From the NCBI GenBank assembly GCA_001516055.1, contig LOEZ01000040.1:81103-145102 (forward strand): DNA of 64,000 nucleotides, given 5' to 3'. The DNA comes from Gracilibacter sp. BRH_c7a. GTDB lineage: Bacteria > Bacillota > Desulfitobacteriia > Desulfitobacteriales > Syntrophobotulaceae. The notes under the pieces were generated by a model, which saw nothing but the letters and a program-made list of their open reading frames with translations, made no database searches and was not told the DNA's origin. Both the position numbers and the translations under genes were made by a program. Shown here piece after piece: positions 18,301 to 25,836 of the stretch (positions are counted from its first letter, which is position 1; every line of letters starts with the position of its first letter).

Positions 18301-18816
18301 CCCTCTGCCACCGCCACCCGCAGCAGCTTTAAGAATGACTGGGTAGCCATATTTCTCCGCAAAATCAATTGCCTCTTCAACGGAAGTCATAGGCTTATCC
18401 ACCCCGGGTACAGTAGGAACACCTACTCCGTGAGCAAGTACTTTTGATTTTATCTTATCGCCCATATTTTCCAGAATATGAGCTGAAGGGCCGATAAACT
18501 CCAAACCAGCCTCAGAGCATTTTCTAGCGAATTCAGGATTTTCAGACAAGAAGCCGTAACCTGGGTGGATTGCGTTGACCCCTTTTTTCAGAGCGAGATC
18601 TATTATTTGATTAATACCTAAGTAAACTTCTATAGGCTTCCTTTTTTTCCCTATAAGATAAGATTCATCGGACTTGGTTCTGAACAAAGCATATTTATCT
18701 TCTTCAGAATAGATAGCTACAGTCCGGATACCCAGTTCCTTACAGGCCCTGAAAATCCTGATGGCTATTTCACCTCTGTTAGCAACGAGCACTTTGTTAA
18801 AATTAATTATTTTCAT
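15382..18816 (-). CDS. pyc: Pyruvate carboxylase
   Basis: This 1144-residue single-chain enzyme carboxylates pyruvate to oxaloacetate with ATP and biotin. Domain order: biotin carboxylase (~1-450, VLVANRGEIAIR opening, GGGGRGMR ATP loop), carboxyltransferase (~525-800, with LTDTTFRDAHQSLLATR), allosteric/PC domain, and C-terminal biotinyl domain with the biotin-attachment lysine in DAMKMETNV. Length is normal. The start is the ATG after AAAGGAG; an upstream in-frame ATG adds 11 residues without a ribosome site. It supplies oxaloacetate for biosynthesis. It appears monocistronic. Confidence 0.97.
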   Translation of the reverse strand: MKIINFNKVLVANRGEIAIRIFRACKELGIRTVAIYSEEDKYALFRTKSDESYLIGKKRKPIEVYLGINQIIDLALKKGVNAIHPGYGFLSENPEFARKCSEAGLEFIGPSAHILENMGDKIKSKVLAHGVGVPTVPGVDKPMTSVEEAIDFAEKYGYPVILKAAAGGGGRGMRVVHSQKDLSREYKSAKAESRKAFGIDDIFIERYLDKPKHIEVQILADKYGNIVHLHERDCSIQRRHQKIVEFTPALSISAVLRERLCQDALKIAQAVGYVNAGTVEFLVDKQGNHYFIEMNPRIQVEHTITEMTTGIDIVQSQVLIAQGYPLDSPKIGIPSQDSIKPRGYSIQCRITTEDPLNNFAPDTGKIDIYRSSSGFGIRLDGGNGYTGSVISPYYDSLLVKIISWARSFEDATQKAIRSIKEMNIKGVKTNEAFLINVLNHEKFISGECDTHFIDDTPELFDIKPKKDYETKILKFISEKIVNEVKNTKRDYNIAPVPKVEVNSDLTGLKQILDQRGAEGFVSWIKDQDKLLLTDTTFRDAHQSLLATRTRTKDMLKIAEATSVLAKDLFSLEMWGGATFDVAYRFLRESPWRRLQALRKLIPNIPFQMLIRGANAVGYTNYPDNLIRTFIGEAARQGIDIFRIFDSLNWLKGMEVAFDEVMKTGKIAEVCVCYTGDILDDRKDKYSLKYYVNKAKEIEKMGAHILGIKDMSGLLKPYAGAKLIKALKEEISIPIHLHTHDTSGNGVATLLMAAEEGVDIVDTSLSPMSGLTSQPALNSVIAALENTKFDTGLSLHDIQRLCDYWSETRVVYEQFESELASGTAEIYKYEIPGGQYSNFKPQVESFGLGHKFQEVKEMYKDVNEMLGDIVKVTPTSKAVGDLAIFMVQNGLTRENIMEKGQNLTYPDSILDYFKGMMGQPEGGFPKDLQMMILKGEQPLTCRPGEILEPIDFEGLKDKLNNEFLVEANIRNALSYALYPKVYSDYLKNLAEYGHLYNLESHVFFYGLKEGETSEIELDEGKIMIVKLVEVSEVDPEGYKTLVFEVNGNRREMKVFDKNFEEKVVNDATVMADPKNPKHIGSSITGSIAKIFVAEGEKVAKKQSLFIIDAMKMETNVLSPEVGEIDTILISEGQLVKSGQLLMKLK

Positions 18817-18926
18817 TTCTATCTCCTTTAAAATACAAGGATTTAACAATTACTACTATTATACATTTTGTAGCTTCTTTATCTACTCTTTATCCGATTG
18901 TATTATGAATAATTGAAAAAAGAAAA

Positions 18927-18946
18927 GCTGTCCAAAGATTGACAGC
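18927..18946 (-). terminator. Terminator of the 42-residue protein gene
   Basis: GCTGTC and GACAGC arms around an 8-base loop, followed on the minus strand by TTTTCTTTTTT. It lies just after the short gene on the same strand. Confidence 0.7.
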
Positions 18947-18965
18947 AATAAAAACTCTTAATTTT

Positions 18966-19094
18966 CTACAATGTCTCTCTTCCTGGAATCCCTGTACCTT
19001 TCTTTGCCTTACTCTGAGGTATCCCCAATTCAATTTGTTTGTTATGTTCTGTCATCTCAATTTGTTGTTTATCTTCTTTTTTTTCTGCGGACAT
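18966..19094 (-). CDS. Small hydrophilic protein, 42 residues
   Basis: This short frame has a strong ribosome site (GGAGGG ~8 bases before the ATG) and its own terminator, so it looks like a real monocistronic gene. The product is highly charged: an acidic/Gln-rich first half (MSAEKKEDKQQIEMTEHNKQ) and a Gly/Lys-rich tail ending GIPGRETL, with no membrane segment and no cysteine. I do not recognise the family. Small soluble proteins of this kind in spore formers are sometimes spore components, but nothing here proves it. Confidence 0.6.
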   Translation of the reverse strand: MSAEKKEDKQQIEMTEHNKQIELGIPQSKAKKGTGIPGRETL

Positions 19095-19297
19095 AATACA
19101 TTCCCTCCTATATAAAAAAATCTATTTATAGTATCACCTCTATCACTTAAAAATACTTAAGTATTGAAACATAGTATAATAAAAAATAAAATTGTGACAG
19201 TTATCTCAAATATTGAAAAAATAAAAAGGAAATTTGTTATTTGTTGAAGAATATTATCAACACTAATATATATTGGATGATCTAAAGGAGTGAGAAG

Positions 19298-20092
19298 ATG
19301 CGAATTGTGATAATTGGGGGCGGACAAGGTGGTGCTGCAATACTCAGAACACTCCATAATTTAAGTTCTGTAACTATAGAAGGTATCGTAGATATTAATG
19401 AACAGGCACCGGGAATCCAGCTGGCTAAAGAATTAGGAATATTTCACAGTAACCAAATTGAGAAGATGCTTAATCGGGAAGTAGATTTGATTATTGAAGT
19501 AACAGGTGTTCCTGCTGTTATCCAACAAATTGAAACTTATAACATCCATAAAGCTAAGATAGTATCCAGTGAAGTCGCTAATCTTATGATGATATTAGTA
19601 GACCAACAAGAAGAGTTAACAAAGAAGTTAGAGCATCAGCTTAATGAAATCAAAAGTGTCGGTGATGTTACTATCCAAAGCGTCAATAAGATGAAAGCAA
19701 GTATTGGAGAAACCACTTCACTAAGCAATAGTCTTAATGCATTCGCTGTCACCACCATGGAACATGTAAAAGAGACAGACCATATCATCGGCTTCATCAG
19801 TAAAATAACTCAGCAAACTAATATCCTAGGGCTAAATGCTTCTATCGAAGCAGCAAGAGCAGGAGAACATGGCAGGGGCTTTGCTGTGGTTGCTAAAGAA
19901 GTACAGAAACTTGCTAATAACAGTAATGAGTTTACTGAAAAGATTGCTGAAATCTTAGGACGTATTAAGGATGAAGTATTTACTGTTACTAAAGAGATTG
20001 AAGCTTTGAATAATTTGACCGAAGATCAGAAGAAAGTCGGAGAAGACTTAGAACAAGCCATGATTCGTTTAGTTAATAATATAGAAAAATAG
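19298..20092 (+). CDS. Soluble MCP-type signalling protein with N-terminal Rossmann domain
   Basis: This 264-residue cytoplasmic protein begins with a dinucleotide-binding fold ([18 protein letters not shown], then acidic VDINEQAPG at the end of strand 2, as in TrkA/aspartate-dehydrogenase-like domains), about 100 residues long. It continues into a short MCP signalling coiled coil with tip [27 protein letters not shown]. No membrane helix or HAMP is present. It could report NAD(H) or another nucleotide to the CheA/CheW system; this is inference. AAAGGAG precedes the ATG. It ends at a strong bidirectional terminator. Confidence 0.85.
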   Translation: MRIVIIGGGQGGAAILRTLHNLSSVTIEGIVDINEQAPGIQLAKELGIFHSNQIEKMLNREVDLIIEVTGVPAVIQQIETYNIHKAKIVSSEVANLMMILVDQQEELTKKLEHQLNEIKSVGDVTIQSVNKMKASIGETTSLSNSLNAFAVTTMEHVKETDHIIGFISKITQQTNILGLNASIEAARAGEHGRGFAVVAKEVQKLANNSNEFTEKIAEILGRIKDEVFTVTKEIEALNNLTEDQKKVGEDLEQAMIRLVNNIEK

Positions 20093-20119
20093 CTAACGAA
20101 ATAATATAAAGAAGCAAAT

Positions 20120-20148
20120 AAAAATGAGAGACAAAGTCTCTCATTTTT
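20120..20148. terminator. Bidirectional terminator
   Basis: A perfect 13-bp stem (AAAAATGAGAGAC and complement) with an AAA loop, with A-run and T-run inside the arms, sits between the Rossmann-MCP gene and the convergent plsC, overlapping the last codons of plsC. Confidence 0.85.
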
Positions 20149-20860
20149 GTAATTCGGATTGAATTATCTTTTGCACTAGCTCTGGCAGATCACGTGCTTG
20201 TTCTTTAGTTAAGTCTTTAGTAGGGATGGGTTCAACTATTACTACCTCAACCAATCCAGGTTTTATAAGGAATCCATTTTCCTCCATTATCTTATAAGAA
20301 CCACGGATCGCAACAGGAACGATAGTTGCTTGAGATTTAAGCGCAAGTTTCATACTGCCGGGTTTGAATTCCCCCATGTCTTTCCCTCTACTACGAGTAC
20401 CTTCAGGAAAAATAGACATAGAATAACCTTCTTTAATATAATCAGAAGCCTGGCTTATAACCTTTAACGATTGGCGGATATCAGAGCGGTCGATGAAAAC
20501 ACAATGCATATATTTCATCCAGGAACTAATTAAAGGTAAATTAGCAAGTTCAGTTTTAGCTATAAAGGCTTTCGGTTTTTCTATAGAGGCTAATAGAATC
20601 GGGATATCGAAATTTCCTTGATGATTACTCACGAAGACCACAGGTTCATTGAGAGGAACATTGTCAGTTCCCGTAACTTTGATGGTCACCCCAGCCATCT
20701 TCAGAAGAGATTGAGCCCACTTGAATGCTGTCTCGTTAATTATCTTATCACGTTCTTCGATATTTCCAGCTTTATCAAGCTTTTTTACCTTAAGAAGACG
20801 GGGTGTTAAATAAACTAAATAAAGCCAGAAATATATGAACCAGATTATTGTCCTAATCAT
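20141..20860 (-). CDS. plsC: 1-acyl-sn-glycerol-3-phosphate acyltransferase
   Basis: This 239-residue membrane-associated enzyme acylates lysophosphatidic acid to phosphatidic acid in phospholipid synthesis. It shows the family's NHxxxxD motif (VSNHQGNFD), the substrate-binding FPEGTRSRG block and the later VPVAIRGSYK motif, with an N-terminal hydrophobic helix. Length is normal. The ATG has a weak AAGGAT upstream. It is monocistronic. Confidence 0.93.
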   Translation of the reverse strand: MIRTIIWFIYFWLYLVYLTPRLLKVKKLDKAGNIEERDKIINETAFKWAQSLLKMAGVTIKVTGTDNVPLNEPVVFVSNHQGNFDIPILLASIEKPKAFIAKTELANLPLISSWMKYMHCVFIDRSDIRQSLKVISQASDYIKEGYSMSIFPEGTRSRGKDMGEFKPGSMKLALKSQATIVPVAIRGSYKIMEENGFLIKPGLVEVVIVEPIPTKDLTKEQARDLPELVQKIIQSELQK

Positions 20861-20980
20861 TTTTAATCATCCTTAAATTTTGAGACTGTTATCATGAAGG
20901 CATACAGGGCTAATTAGGGATAGTATAACTCAGGAAGATGTTTGTTGTAAATCTTTGTCTGAAAAATAATTGAAATAGTA

Positions 20981-21016
20981 AAAACCTGCAGAAATCCTTT
21001 AACTTCAGCAGGTTTT
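20981..21016 (-). terminator. Terminator of the Glu/Gln-rich lipoprotein gene
   Basis: Arms AAAACCTGC/GCAGGTTTT extended by GAA/TTC with one mismatch. On the minus strand the hairpin ends in a T-run. It lies about 34 bases past the stop codon. Confidence 0.7.
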
Positions 21017-21049
21017 TGTTAATATTTTGAATACCATTTATACATTAAA

Positions 21050-21997
21050 CTACTTCTTATTTTGGTTAGAACTTCCTTTTTGATCAGATTCTTCGATAGC
21101 TTTTAGAAGTTCTTCGATATTAGCTAGCGTTAAACGCCCTTTAATATTAATCAACTGTGAATCTTTCTGCTCTACCACTTTCTTAAGCTCGTAGAAAGAT
21201 AAATCTAGCTTATTCACAGGTTCGAGTTGTTCTTTATCTAAAGCCGATTTCAAAAAAGTCCAAGCAGAATCCAGATCCTTCATGAATGAGTCCACTTCAG
21301 TCCATTTATTATCCTGAGAATAAAGAATACAGCTTCTTGTATAGAAAGCCATCCTTTTAATCTCTCCTGTATGTTGTGTTTTGTAGAGAGCATAAAAGTC
21401 AGGAATATTTGAGTGGAGATTATTTGCTGCCAACGCAGCTTTACCTTTATCCTGATCCTTAATTATATGGGTAAGATTATTAAGTGAATCGCTAAAATTG
21501 TCGATAATTCTACTGTCAGGACTTTTTTGAGCTGCCTCAGGCATATACTCGTTCCAATAATTATGCAATTGATCTAACGTTTGGGAGATTTGTTGCCATG
21601 ACTTGTTTGCATTCTGGCTTTGCTCTTGCCCTTGTTGTTGTTCTTGCCCCTGCTCTTGTCCTTGACTTTTTCCTTGCTCTTGTTCCTGTCCTTGGTCTTT
21701 TCCTTGGTCTTGCTCTTCTCCCGTTTCAGATTCCTTGTTCTTGTCTTCTTGTTCTTCTTTTTCACCTTCCTTTTTTTCTCCCATAGATGGAGCACCTAGT
21801 GTTTGAAATATACTTTCTACACTAGATTCGATTTCTTCTAATGGTTTAGGTATTTTTTCATTTTGACTTTCTGGATTACTTTGCTGTTCAGAATCTTTCT
21901 TGAAGATACTACAACCGATAAGACTTTGGGTTGCAAATAAAGAAATTATTGAAACAATAATTATTAATTCTAATCTTTTATAAAATGATTTATACAT
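21050..21997 (-). CDS. Lipoprotein with Glu/Gln/Lys-rich repeat segment
   Basis: This 315-residue lipoprotein has lipobox LIGC (~C29) after an N-terminal hydrophobic helix. Residues ~65-135 are a low-complexity stretch of GEEQ, DQGK, GQEQ and QGQE repeats with almost no hydrophobic residues, likely an extended spacer at the cell surface. The C-terminal ~170 residues form a predicted helical domain. I do not recognise the C-terminal family. The repeat is coded by repeated gcaagagcaag-type DNA, so length variation between strains would be expected. It is monocistronic, divergent from the histidine kinase gene. Confidence 0.75.
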   Translation of the reverse strand: MYKSFYKRLELIIIVSIISLFATQSLIGCSIFKKDSEQQSNPESQNEKIPKPLEEIESSVESIFQTLGAPSMGEKKEGEKEEQEDKNKESETGEEQDQGKDQGQEQEQGKSQGQEQGQEQQQGQEQSQNANKSWQQISQTLDQLHNYWNEYMPEAAQKSPDSRIIDNFSDSLNNLTHIIKDQDKGKAALAANNLHSNIPDFYALYKTQHTGEIKRMAFYTRSCILYSQDNKWTEVDSFMKDLDSAWTFLKSALDKEQLEPVNKLDLSFYELKKVVEQKDSQLINIKGRLTLANIEELLKAIEESDQKGSSNQNKK

Positions 21998-22168
21998 TAG
22001 TTTTCTCCGTTATTCAACTTGTTTGTTTTATTATCTGTATTTTGAACGGCCAAAATACATTAAAATGTTATTATATTATTTAAAAATATTTATATTCTTC
22101 GACAACATATGTCTTACTTTTTAATCTGAAACTTTTACAATTAAAAAAAAGATAAAAATGGAGGAAGA

Positions 22169-24013
22169 ATGAGTAGCAAAAAAGGAAAAAGGCAAATAAG
22201 GAATAAGATTAGTTATAATAACGGCTCGATTATACAATCAGCTTTAGTGAGGATATCTATACTTATCTTTTGTATTTTTTTGGTTTTATATTTCTACATA
22301 GCCAGGATTTACTGGGAAAAGGAGGTCTACGATCGTGAACTGGAATTGTTAACCATAGCCTCCACAGTAGCAGTCCAGATCCAAGGAAACTTGGATGATA
22401 TTATTACATTTAAAGAAGATAGTTCATTACCCGAACAGGAAAAGCGTGAAGCAATCCAATCTTTACTTCGAGCATCATTAGAGAGTATTTCTCAAGCTAA
22501 TCCCAATACATATTTTGGCTATCATGATAATGATCTGGACTTGGTATGTTCATTGTTTCCAGAAAATGATGTCTATCTTCTCCCGGATACTCTTTTCTCT
22601 GAGCAATTCACTAATCCTAATACATCAGGTCAACCAGAATTTCTTTTTGATGAAGAACTCACTGCCTGGGACGGTAAAGGAGTCATTGGGGTTACTATAC
22701 CAATCTATGACCATGATAGAATAATTGGCCATATCTGGACCGGTGTCAAAGCAGATAAAGCAATTTTTAATTCCTACCTGGATTATGCTAAAGTCTTAGT
22801 TTTGGGGATAATCGTCTGGCTTCTTGTCTTATTGATAATTAAGTGGTATTTGGAAAAAATTGAACTTTCTTTAGATAACTTTTCGCAAATGATAGTTGAG
22901 AGTAACTTTCAAGACGACCAAATAATATCGGGGTTTCCGGAGTTAAGACCGGTATTTGATAGAATCAAAGGCCATTTAAATAAGTTGACCGAGCTTAATG
23001 CTCAATTGGAACAATCCAATGAAAAGATGTTTACCATAATGGAAGGGATTAAAGACGGATTTTATTCCCTGGATAAAACATGGAGATTTACCTTTCTTAA
23101 TAAAGTAACGAAAAAAAACATGAAGAAAGAAGATCTTCTGGGGAAAAACATCTGGGAAGAATTAGAAGACAATATAGATTATCTAACTTATGATAAACTA
23201 CAGGAAGCTGTAAGAGATAAAAAACCGGTTCACTGGGAAGCTATCTCAGCTCAGGATAATAAATACTACGAATACCATGCATACCCTTTTACCCAAGGTA
23301 TATCCGTTTTTTTTAGGGATATCACGGAAAGCAAACATCAGGAGATGGAACTTGTCCGCTTGGAACGTCTTAACCTAATCGGACAGCTGGCTGCAGGAAT
23401 TAGCCATGAAGTAAGAAATCCCTTAACTACGGTCAGAGGCTTTTTGCAGATGCTTGAATCACGCTCGGATTCTTCCCAAAACAAAGATTATATGGAAATC
23501 ATGATTTCTGAAATAGACAGAGCTAATGATATAATCTCCGATTTTTTATCCCTGGCCAAAGTTAACGCTGAACGCGTTAAAAAAGAGAATATTAATGACA
23601 TAATATTGCGCATTTTCCCTATGCTGCAGGCCGATGCCTTTAACAGTGATAAAGAAGTCGTTCTGGATCTGGACGCAGTTCCGGAAATTGAGTTGAATGA
23701 ATCAGAAATACGACAACTGATTTTAAATCTGGTACGCAATGGACTGGAGGAAACTCCAGTAAAGGGACAAGTTATAATCGCTACTCGAAATCAAGAGAAT
23801 CAAGTAATCTTAACCATTGAAGACCAAGGGAAGGGAATTCCCCAGGAAATCCAGGATAGTATGGGGACACCTTTTATGACCACCAAAGAAACGGGGACAG
23901 GCTTGGGTTTGGCTATCTCAATTGGTATTGCCGGCAGACATAAGGCAAGATTTGAATTCGAAACAGGTGAAAGCGGGACGACTTTTTATATTAAATTCCC
24001 TGTTATAAGTTGA
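22169..24013 (+). CDS. Membrane sensor histidine kinase with PAS domain
   Basis: This 614-residue kinase has two membrane helices (~32-54 and ~208-226) enclosing a ~150-residue extracellular sensor domain, then a PAS domain (~285-395), the HisKA phosphoacceptor helix (GISHEVRNPLTTVRGF, His near residue 413) and a HATPase domain with the N box (LNLVRNGLEE) and G boxes (DQGKGIP, GTGLGLAI). Its layout resembles sporulation and respiration kinases of the KinB/ResE style. GGAGGAAG precedes the ATG. No response regulator gene is adjacent, so it is an orphan kinase and may feed a phosphorelay such as Spo0F/Spo0A; that is inference. Confidence 0.9.
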   Translation: MSSKKGKRQIRNKISYNNGSIIQSALVRISILIFCIFLVLYFYIARIYWEKEVYDRELELLTIASTVAVQIQGNLDDIITFKEDSSLPEQEKREAIQSLLRASLESISQANPNTYFGYHDNDLDLVCSLFPENDVYLLPDTLFSEQFTNPNTSGQPEFLFDEELTAWDGKGVIGVTIPIYDHDRIIGHIWTGVKADKAIFNSYLDYAKVLVLGIIVWLLVLLIIKWYLEKIELSLDNFSQMIVESNFQDDQIISGFPELRPVFDRIKGHLNKLTELNAQLEQSNEKMFTIMEGIKDGFYSLDKTWRFTFLNKVTKKNMKKEDLLGKNIWEELEDNIDYLTYDKLQEAVRDKKPVHWEAISAQDNKYYEYHAYPFTQGISVFFRDITESKHQEMELVRLERLNLIGQLAAGISHEVRNPLTTVRGFLQMLESRSDSSQNKDYMEIMISEIDRANDIISDFLSLAKVNAERVKKENINDIILRIFPMLQADAFNSDKEVVLDLDAVPEIELNESEIRQLILNLVRNGLEETPVKGQVIIATRNQENQVILTIEDQGKGIPQEIQDSMGTPFMTTKETGTGLGLAISIGIAGRHKARFEFETGESGTTFYIKFPVIS

Positions 24014-24132
24014 ATGCAACCTTGGAATTTGTCTTTTATAGAGATAATTGCATTATTATTTTCTAGTTGGCAAGGAAAAACGAAATGTTTGTAGAATAAT
24101 GTTAAAAGACAGATATCCTAAGGGAGGAACTA

Positions 24133-24582
24133 ATGAAAATACCGTTTTTAGCATTGATTTTGCAAGGGATACCGGAAACTATTGCAGTCGCAACTTTAGC
24201 TTTTGTAGTTGCAAAAATACCTATAAAATGGAAGAAAATCGTTTTAATAGGAATGATTTTAGCTTTTACATCTTTTGGATTAAGATTGTTTCCGATTACA
24301 TTTGGGATACATACAATTTTTTCAATAGGACTACTCTTCATTTTATTAATTAGAATTGGTAGGAGTAATTTAAATACAGCACTTATTGCTAGCTTATTGA
24401 GTTATTTAGCAGTTATTATATCTGAGACCGTTTGTTTATCATTACTTATGCCTCTATTCGGTGTTACTTCAGATATGATTCTATCGAATGTAACCATAAG
24501 GATATTAATTACTTTTCCCCAAGTTTTAATGATGTTTATGATTGCCTATACAGTATATAGATTTAGAAACAAAAAGAAATGA
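24133..24582 (+). CDS. Agr-linked membrane protein, copy 1
   Basis: This 149-residue protein has about five membrane helices and no soluble domain. It opens with MKIPFLALILQGIPETIAVATLAFV and is clearly paralogous to the next gene, sharing LQGIPE, LFPITFGIHTI and a late Ile-rich FPQV helix. AGGGAGG precedes the ATG. It heads a run of four tightly packed genes ending in agrB-agrD. The layout resembles the membrane half of AgrC-type receptors without the kinase; this is inference from topology and context. I do not recognise a named family. Confidence 0.75.
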   Translation: MKIPFLALILQGIPETIAVATLAFVVAKIPIKWKKIVLIGMILAFTSFGLRLFPITFGIHTIFSIGLLFILLIRIGRSNLNTALIASLLSYLAVIISETVCLSLLMPLFGVTSDMILSNVTIRILITFPQVLMMFMIAYTVYRFRNKKK

Positions 24583-24628
24583 ATTATAAATGAACATAGT
24601 ATTAGAACAAATACTATGGAGGATAGCT

Positions 24629-25084
24629 ATGAGAATACCATTACTCGCTTTAATTTTTCAAGGGATACCGGAACAAATAGCAGTTGTAACACTAGTCTTT
24701 GTCTTGACGAGAATTCGTTTGGAATGGAAAAAGATTGTTCTGTTCGGCATTATCTTGGCCTTTGCGGCTTATGTACTGAGGCTATTCCCTATAACTTTTG
24801 GAATTCATACTATTGTTTTAATAGGATTACAATTTGTTTTTTTAGTCCAATTGTATCAAGCCCCTGTAATTATAGCCTTAAGAGGAACTTTGATTGCTTT
24901 TCTAATATTTATTGTTATTGAGTATATTTGCTTTACTTTACTCATCTACCTATTCGATATTAACTTTGAGACCTATCTTAATAATATACCTACTAGGATT
25001 TTAATTGGCTTGCCACAGGTTTTTCTTCTATTTACATTGTCCTATATAATTCTAAAAGTGAGGTCGAGGAGGGAAGCTAAGTGA
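24629..25084 (+). CDS. Agr-linked membrane protein, copy 2
   Basis: This 151-residue protein has five predicted membrane helices and is a paralogue of the preceding gene: MRIPLLALIFQGIPEQIAVVTLVFV aligns from residue 1 and RLFPITFGIHTI recurs in the middle. The start is the ATG 8 bases after GGAGG, which aligns with the copy-1 start; a longer reading adds 13 unrelated residues. Its TGA overlaps the agrB start by 4 bases, so translation is coupled. Function unknown; the context suggests sensing, export or immunity for the peptide signal. Confidence 0.75.
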   Translation: MRIPLLALIFQGIPEQIAVVTLVFVLTRIRLEWKKIVLFGIILAFAAYVLRLFPITFGIHTIVLIGLQFVFLVQLYQAPVIIALRGTLIAFLIFIVIEYICFTLLIYLFDINFETYLNNIPTRILIGLPQVFLLFTLSYIILKVRSRREAK

Positions 25085-25671
25085 ATTTTTCTGGAATTAG
25101 TGAGCGTTTAGCTCATAATATCTCTGCCGAATTGAATTATAGTGAAGACAAGAAAGAGATTGTTGCTTACGGCATAGAATCAACAATTTTGACTGTTATA
25201 GGTTTTATAGCGGTGCTACTTGTAGCATATCCATTAAATGCCTTGCTCCCTGCAGCTACGGCTGCCATCTTTGGAGGATCACTTCGTAAGCTATCAGGAG
25301 GAGCACACTTTAATACGCCTTTAAAATGCCTCGTTTTTGGGACTTTAGTCTATTCTTTTATCGGGGTAATATCCAAAGGAATCATCAAAGCTAACCTATA
25401 TAGCACAGGCACTTTATTTCTAGTTTTGATTATCTCTTTAGTAATAATTGTACGCTTGGCACCGGTAGACTGTGAGGCGAAGCCGATTAACTCTCTGAGC
25501 TTTCGAAAAAATTTGAAAATAGCATCCAGTGTTTTTATAGTTTTTGTTTGTGTGGTGGTGTTACTCAGTAACAATTCATTACTAAATACTGGTGCAGTAT
25601 TGGGAATTGTCTATCAGACTATAACCCTGCTGCCTGTATTTAATAAAAAGAAAAAGGAGGTTACATCATGA
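25081..25671 (+). CDS. agrB: Accessory gene regulator B, peptide-processing protease
   Basis: This 196-residue membrane cysteine protease cuts and cyclises the AgrD pro-peptide. It has four to six membrane helices and the conserved RKLSGGAHFNTPLKC region, with catalytic His76 and Cys83 spaced by seven as in the family, plus R69. The start is GTG, overlapping the previous gene by 4 bases; its stop overlaps the agrD start by 4 bases. No AgrC kinase or LytTR-type AgrA is next to it. Confidence 0.93.
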   Translation: MNFSGISERLAHNISAELNYSEDKKEIVAYGIESTILTVIGFIAVLLVAYPLNALLPAATAAIFGGSLRKLSGGAHFNTPLKCLVFGTLVYSFIGVISKGIIKANLYSTGTLFLVLIISLVIIVRLAPVDCEAKPINSLSFRKNLKIASSVFIVFVCVVVLLSNNSLLNTGAVLGIVYQTITLLPVFNKKKKEVTS

Positions 25672-25790
25672 AAAGAATTATGTATACTCTTATGGCATCC
25701 ATAGTAGTGCTCATGGCTTCAGCAAGTTCGGTCTTTGCATGCAGTTTCTTTGCGTACCAACCCAAGACTCCTAAGTCATTACAGAAATAA
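25668..25790 (+). CDS. agrD: AgrD-type cyclic autoinducer pro-peptide
   Basis: This 40-residue pro-peptide starts at ATG overlapping the agrB stop, with AAGGAGG 7-8 bases upstream. It has an N-terminal amphipathic/hydrophobic leader, then C25 in ACSFFAYQPKTPKSLQK. The cysteine followed by aromatic residues and a P-x-x-P tail is typical of the AgrD family in Peptococcaceae-type Clostridia. A thiolactone from C25 is expected, ring probably CSFFA or CSFFAY; the exact ends cannot be told from sequence. A strong terminator follows at once. Confidence 0.92.
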   Translation: MKRIMYTLMASIVVLMASASSVFACSFFAYQPKTPKSLQK

Positions 25791-25823
25791 AGAGAAGGTG
25801 GGTTATTCCCACCTTCTCTTTTA
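25791..25823 (+). terminator. Terminator of the agr operon
   Basis: A perfect 12-bp stem (AGAGAAGGTGGG and complement), 5-base loop and TTTT, starting one base after the agrD stop. Confidence 0.92.
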
Positions 25824-25836
25824 AAAGAGGGGAAAT

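Noticed and set aside
21598..21786. Leu/Val/Phe-rich open frame on the plus strand
   Set aside because: It is the antisense of the Glu/Gln-rich repeat; the hydrophobic look follows from reading CTTGCTC-type repeats backwards, and there is no ribosome site.
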